From contig NZ_SJXJ01000032.1 in assembly GCF_004337695.1 (NCBI RefSeq), positions 491 through 35,697 on the forward strand: 35,207 nt of DNA. The letters run 5' to 3'. Positions within the stretch are counted from its first letter, which is position 1, and each line of letters begins with the position of its first letter. This document shows, one piece after another, positions 31,232 through 35,207 of this stretch. Source of the stretch: Tenacibaculum sp. M341. GTDB lineage: Bacteria; Bacteroidota; Bacteroidia; Flavobacteriales; Flavobacteriaceae. A program made the translations under genes and the position numbers. The notes beneath the pieces are model-generated. The model had not been told where the DNA came from and did no database searches. It saw only the letters and a list, made by a program, of their open reading frames with translations.

Positions 31232-32764
31232 TTATTTAATAGAAAATTGATTTGCTTGTATAACACTATTTACAGTATATCCATCTGGGTTTGCACCCCA
31301 AGTAAATTGCATAAAGTCGCCTCCTGCATTTTCATAATACCAAAACTCAATTTTATGTTCTCCTTTGGCTAAATTAATAGTAGCAGATCTAGTTGTTGCT
31401 CCCTGATCAAACCAATTCTCTAAAACTAATACATCATCTATATATATTCTTGTTCCATCATCAGACCTACCATTAAATGTAAAATCACCTGTATTGTTTA
31501 CATTGAGTGTACCTTTATATAGTAAAATATACCCTTGTGTGTCAGGTGCAATAGTTCCTCTAGATGTATCATTTAAGTCTGTGTTAGTAATTCCTTGACT
31601 TGTAGATTGTCCTAATGAACGAACATTATCAATATTAGGTTGAGTTGTATTAGCTATATTCCAAGTATAATATTGTAAACCTGGATCACTAATTTCTTTT
31701 CTGTTTATTTGTTGCCAATTTGTCCCATCACTTTGTAACCATAAAATTTTTCCATTAAAACTGGTTAAGTTATTGTTATCAGAATCTACATAATTGGATA
31801 ATGTTAAATTGTTTCCAGAGGAATTTTTAATAACATAAACTCTACCTGTACAAGTATTCGCTGCAGGCAAAGTAATTGTGACAGCTGAAGTAACTAGAAT
31901 TGTATGATGATCTTCAGTTAATGTTAAATTAGCAGATACTGTTTCTATAGATTTAGAAATAGATCCTTGAACTTGTAAAGTTGAATTAGCAATGTTAAAT
32001 CCCGCTTGAGATTCATTATAAGTTGGATCAACAGCAACATAATTAGGATTGATATTTATACCGAATCTAGTTTTTGCATCAGCAACATTAGCATGACCTT
32101 GAACTCTAAAAAGTTCTCTGTAAGATTGATTTCTATAATCAAAACGTTTAAAACTAATTGGTTCAGCGCCATCATCAGCAATAATTATATCTAACCTTCC
32201 ATTATTGGTATTACCACCAGAACCTATTTCAAAAAAATCAGTTCCTCCAGAACTACCTTTTAATCTAAAACTACCATTAGGAGTTGTAAAAAACATTGGC
32301 TTGTAAAAATTAGCACCAGCTGCAGCAAATTGTAAAGCAGAAATAGTGCCATTTCCATTTAAATGTACTAAGGGTTGATCAACGTCATCATAATCTAAAA
32401 ATGTTTGGTCTAAATTCAATGTTCCTCTTCTTCCAAATTCAAGCATAGGTGTATTATTTGAACGAATTTCCATTTTTACGTCGTCTATAGTACCTAAAAA
32501 ATTAGCGTTTGTAGTTCCTGTATTTCCATTAATTAACCAATTATTAGAACTGGTTGATATCCAGTTAGTACCATCAAACATATAAATACCTCTTTCTGCA
32601 ATATTATAAACAATAGAACCAGTATTTGCACCAGTTACAGAATTCATTTCAGTACTATTAGCCACAGTAGGTACCCCCATAACAGAATCTGCATCTATTT
32701 GAGAAAAAACTAATTGAAAGCTAATAAAAAAGAAATAAAAAAGAGCTTTTGTTTTCATCTTCAT
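31232..32764 (-). CDS. Surface protein with shared stalk and PA14-like head
   Basis: 510 residues. Signal peptide ending LVFSQ-IDADSVMG. Residues about 22-350 are highly similar to the next gene upstream: GANTGSIVYNIAERGIYMFDGTNWIST, then PMLEFGRRGTLNLDQTFLDY, then ITLPAANTCTGRVYVIKN. The remainder is a different domain with DDGTRIYIDDVLVLENWFDQG, ATINLAKGEHKIEFWYYENAGG and FTWGANPDGY, the pattern of a PA14 carbohydrate-binding-type domain. It starts 5 nt after the paralogue's stop, so is co-transcribed. No T9SS C-terminal domain is seen. Predicted surface adhesin or glycan-binding protein (inference). Confidence 0.85.
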   Translation of the reverse strand: MKMKTKALFYFFFISFQLVFSQIDADSVMGVPTVANSTEMNSVTGANTGSIVYNIAERGIYMFDGTNWISTSSNNWLINGNTGTTNANFLGTIDDVKMEIRSNNTPMLEFGRRGTLNLDQTFLDYDDVDQPLVHLNGNGTISALQFAAAGANFYKPMFFTTPNGSFRLKGSSGGTDFFEIGSGGNTNNGRLDIIIADDGAEPISFKRFDYRNQSYRELFRVQGHANVADAKTRFGININPNYVAVDPTYNESQAGFNIANSTLQVQGSISKSIETVSANLTLTEDHHTILVTSAVTITLPAANTCTGRVYVIKNSSGNNLTLSNYVDSDNNNLTSFNGKILWLQSDGTNWQQINRKEISDPGLQYYTWNIANTTQPNIDNVRSLGQSTSQGITNTDLNDTSRGTIAPDTQGYILLYKGTLNVNNTGDFTFNGRSDDGTRIYIDDVLVLENWFDQGATTRSATINLAKGEHKIEFWYYENAGGDFMQFTWGANPDGYTVNSVIQANQFSIK

Positions 32765-32769
32765 CTAGA

Positions 32770-34320
32770 TTAATTAATTTTTTTGATAGTCATTCCGCTA
32801 GCATTACCATTGATAACCACGTTTAGAGTAGTTAAATTTATACCTCTTATTTTAATCCCGTAACTTTGAAATTGATTTAAATTTAAAAGAACGGTTCTTG
32901 AAGCATTAGCATATCTTGCAGCTGAATTAGCTCCAGGAAGTGTCACAATTGCACCAGTATTTGCTATAGGGTTATTATTTTCACAAACCACAACTTCAAA
33001 TGAAGGTCTATTAAAGTTTGAAGCTTTAAGAATTGAAACTGAATATGATATTTCATATAAACCAGCTTCTGTTATCTGAACTTGACTGTTATTAATATTA
33101 TTTACTGAACCATTTGAAACTCTAACAGAATTTAAAGGAATTAAAGTTCCATTCGTATTAAATCCATTTACAGATAAAGTTGAATTACCATTGTTAAATT
33201 TATCAATGTAAGTTAATGTAGAACTTCCTCCTCCTGATGATCCATTATTTTCATTACTCATTTGATGCCAATTAGTACCATCACTTTGAATTGATAAGGT
33301 ACTATTTCCAGCAACTGAATTAGTATTGTTATTTGATAAGTTAAGGTAATTTGAAATATTTATATTGTTACTTGTTACATTCTTTAAAATATACTCTCTA
33401 CCCAAACACGTATTAGCATTAGGAAGAGTAATCGTATGATTACCGTTTATTATAATTGAATAATGGTCTTCAGTTAATGTTAAATTACCAGTTGTGGTAG
33501 TAATTGATTTAGAAACTGAACCCTGAACTTGTAAAGTAGAGTTTGCTATATTATATCCTGAAGGGGATTGATTATAGTTAGGGTCAACTGCAACATAATT
33601 TGGATTAATATTAATTCCAAATCTAGTTTTGGCATCTGGAACATCTGCATGTCCTTGAACCCTAAATAATTCTCTATAGGATTGGTTTCTGTAATCAAAT
33701 CGCTTGAAGCTAATTGGTTCTGCACCATCATCACCTATAATTACATCTAGTTGTCCATTGTTGCCATCACCAGAAGAACCTATCTCAAACAGATCTGTCC
33801 CTCCAGAACTACCTTTTAGTCTAAAGCTACCATTAGTAGTTGTAAAAAACATTGGTTTATAAAAACTAGCACCAGCTGCAGCAAATTGTAAAGCCGAAAT
33901 AGTTCCATTTCCATTTAAATGTACTAAGGGCTGATTAACATCATTATAGTCTAAGAATGTTTGGTCTAAATTTAGAGTTCCTCTTCTACCAAATTCAAGC
34001 ATAGGTAAATTATTTGAACGAATTTCCATTTTTACATCGTCTATAGTACCTAAAAAATTGGAGCTAGTAGTACCATTATTCCCATTAATTAACCAATTGT
34101 TAGAACTAGTAGATATCCAATTAGTGCCATCAAACATAAAAATACCACGCTGAGCTATATTGTATACTACTGATCCTGTATTGGCACCAGTTACAGAATT
34201 CATTTCTGTATTATCTGTAACTGTAGGCAATCCCATAACAGAATCAGCATCTATTTGTGAAAATATATCAGAACTAGAAAAAATAGATAATATTAAAATT
34301 ATATAGATTTTTCGTATCAT
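32770..34320 (-). CDS. Surface protein with shared stalk and C1q/TNF-like head
   Basis: 516 residues, signal peptide ending DIFSQ-IDADSVMG. The N-terminal ~350 residues are a close paralogue of the downstream gene (for example the shared FKRFDYRNQSYRELFRVQGH). After a glycine-serine hinge (NNGSSGGGSST) the last ~145 residues form a jelly-roll-like domain with VQITEAGLYEISYSVSILK and ASRTVLLNLNQFQSYGIKIRG, as in C1q/TNF or BclA-type trimeric heads. It follows the 34339 gene by 18 nt and precedes the PA14 paralogue by 5 nt. Likely a trimeric surface fibre; the ligand is unknown. Confidence 0.82.
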   Translation of the reverse strand: MIRKIYIILILSIFSSSDIFSQIDADSVMGLPTVTDNTEMNSVTGANTGSVVYNIAQRGIFMFDGTNWISTSSNNWLINGNNGTTSSNFLGTIDDVKMEIRSNNLPMLEFGRRGTLNLDQTFLDYNDVNQPLVHLNGNGTISALQFAAAGASFYKPMFFTTTNGSFRLKGSSGGTDLFEIGSSGDGNNGQLDVIIGDDGAEPISFKRFDYRNQSYRELFRVQGHADVPDAKTRFGININPNYVAVDPNYNQSPSGYNIANSTLQVQGSVSKSITTTTGNLTLTEDHYSIIINGNHTITLPNANTCLGREYILKNVTSNNINISNYLNLSNNNTNSVAGNSTLSIQSDGTNWHQMSNENNGSSGGGSSTLTYIDKFNNGNSTLSVNGFNTNGTLIPLNSVRVSNGSVNNINNSQVQITEAGLYEISYSVSILKASNFNRPSFEVVVCENNNPIANTGAIVTLPGANSAARYANASRTVLLNLNQFQSYGIKIRGINLTTLNVVINGNASGMTIKKIN

Positions 34321-34338
34321 TTCTTTTGCTTTAATATC

Positions 34339-35207
34339 TTATGGTAATTTTATAACTGTAAACATAAAGTCTAAATCGATATCATCTCCTTGTGAAGTTC
34401 CGTTATCGCTATCTTTAATATTTACCTTAAAACCATTGACAGTTTGATCGTAATATGTAATACCTGGATCATCATAATTTGCATTAGTATTACCTGGACA
34501 ATTTCCACCACAATCAGGAATTGTTAACTGAATAATATAGTTTGTATTAGTAAGTGCAGTAGTGAAAGTTACTTGGTAATCACCTTCAGTTCCACCACCA
34601 CCATTATTAGTAGTTAATTTAGTAATTGTTGCATTATAAATAGCACCAGGATTTGTAGTACCATCTGCATTTACTTTTCCTGCTGAATAAATAACTGGAC
34701 CAGCAAAATAAGCACCACCATTTGCTCCAACTTTAATATTGTTGTCAGCTTCAGCTGCAACAACTTGAGCAGTACTAGTAGTTCCTGTTTCATCAGTAAA
34801 AGTTATTTCACCAGTAGCAGAAGGATCTGTAGTACTAGGAGTATCGTCTTGAGATAAAGAAGTTACTGTTTCATTAATGTTAGTTACTGTTCCATTTTCA
34901 GAGGTATGCGTAGCAATTGTGTTTGCATCACTTGATCCTACTTCTGTATCTGTATTACCAGTAGCTTGAGTTGTAGTAGTAATAGATTCTTGTATAGTGC
35001 TTACAGTTGCATTTGCAGTGTGAGTAGCAATAGTTCTTCCTGACAATCCTCCAACAGGTGAATTTGTAGTTACAGTTGAAGCTAAAGAAGAAAGATCTAC
35101 AATTAAAGGTGCAGCTCCGTCATTTTCTAAAGATATCGATAACTGATTGTTTGTTGTATTAAATGTAAACTGATCTACAGTTTGATCATCTGAACCTAAA
35201 GCGGTAA
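34339..35207 (-). CDS. Large repetitive surface protein, 3' part
   Basis: The frame remains open to the right edge, so the 5' end is missing; the TTG at 35046 is internal. Upstream codons give SDDQTVDQFTFNTTNNQLSI and SLENDGAAPLIVDLSSL, the beta-strand repeats of long flavobacterial surface proteins. Next come Thr/Ala-rich repeats of the type TIATHTxxNxTVxxIxExxTS (two or three copies). The C-terminal ~115 residues form a globular domain with GDYQVTFTTALTNTNYIIQLTIPDCGG (an isolated CGGNC pair) and ending DLDFMFTVIKLP, like heads of phage-fibre-type proteins. No T9SS domain. First visible gene of the three-gene operon. Confidence 0.8.
   Translation of the reverse strand, partial: TALGSDDQTVDQFTFNTTNNQLSISLENDGAAPLIVDLSSLASTVTTNSPVGGLSGRTIATHTANATVSTIQESITTTTQATGNTDTEVGSSDANTIATHTSENGTVTNINETVTSLSQDDTPSTTDPSATGEITFTDETGTTSTAQVVAAEADNNIKVGANGGAYFAGPVIYSAGKVNADGTTNPGAIYNATITKLTTNNGGGGTEGDYQVTFTTALTNTNYIIQLTIPDCGGNCPGNTNANYDDPGITYYDQTVNGFKVNIKDSDNGTSQGDDIDLDFMFTVIKLP

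Noticed and set aside
31078-31266. 62-codon minus-strand frame in the same gap
   Set aside because: Lys/Asn/Ile-rich translation typical of random AT-rich DNA; overlaps the 3' end of the PA14-type gene.
31100-31372. 90-codon plus-strand frame in the gap and over the 3' end of the PA14-type gene
   Set aside because: AT-rich, Ile/Phe/Leu-heavy translation with no domain pattern, and antisense to a well-supported gene.

Overview
This window looks like the chromosome of a marine-type member of the Flavobacteriaceae (Bacteroidota). Four things point there: AT-rich DNA with TAA-biased stops; promoters of the Bacteroidota type (-7 TAnnTTTG) with no clear Shine-Dalgarno; type IX secretion (T9SS) cargo ending in gliding-motility type B C-terminal domains; and a PorP/SprF-OmpA pair next to such a cargo gene. 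Genus cannot be fixed from this sequence alone.

Layout. (1) 1-4277, plus strand: 3' end of a repetitive T9SS type B adhesin, then PorP/SprF and a TPR/beta-propeller/OmpA protein. (2) 4344-11290, minus strand: tpx-dgkA-ftsK-lolA-like, a terminator, then an LptF/LptG permease and a RibB whose GTP cyclohydrolase II half has lost its metal-binding cysteines. (3) 11379-15548, plus: a MATE exporter with an overlapping 74-residue gene, and a large DUF4026/DUF2314-like TPR protein. (4) 15571-19328, minus: a TetR regulator and, downstream, SDR, AhpD-like, thioredoxin-reductase-like and amine-oxidase-like genes. The same operator palindrome lies before tetR and before the SDR gene, which defines a probable autoregulated redox/detoxification unit. 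(5) 19455-20671: an IS5-like insertion sequence whose transposase carries two in-frame stops. (6) 20738-20914, minus: an unlabelled 58-residue peptide gene with a double-glycine leader and a six-cysteine core. (7) 21077-26550: DUF3995-like membrane protein, YigZ/IMPACT, rpsA with a structured promoter/leader, rmuC, and a PlsC-like acyltransferase, the last two divergent from a palindromic promoter. (8) 26619-35207: cell-surface proteins, namely a tail-fibre-like protein, a basic repeat protein, a DinB-like protein, a second T9SS type B protein, and an operon of at least three surface proteins. Two of those are tandem paralogues sharing about 350 N-terminal residues but ending in unrelated heads (C1q/TNF-like versus PA14).

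How it fits together. The first and last parts concern the cell surface: T9SS cargo with its outer-membrane partners, and a modular set of presumptive adhesins. The centre is housekeeping (chromosome segregation, lipid and LPS transport, translation, riboflavin) with two accessory inserts: the TetR-controlled oxidoreductase operon, and the IS plus GG-peptide locus beside it. The least explained items are the GG-leader cysteine-rich peptide, which has no transporter in view, and the head-swapped paralogue pair. No tRNA, rRNA, CRISPR array or prophage module was seen.
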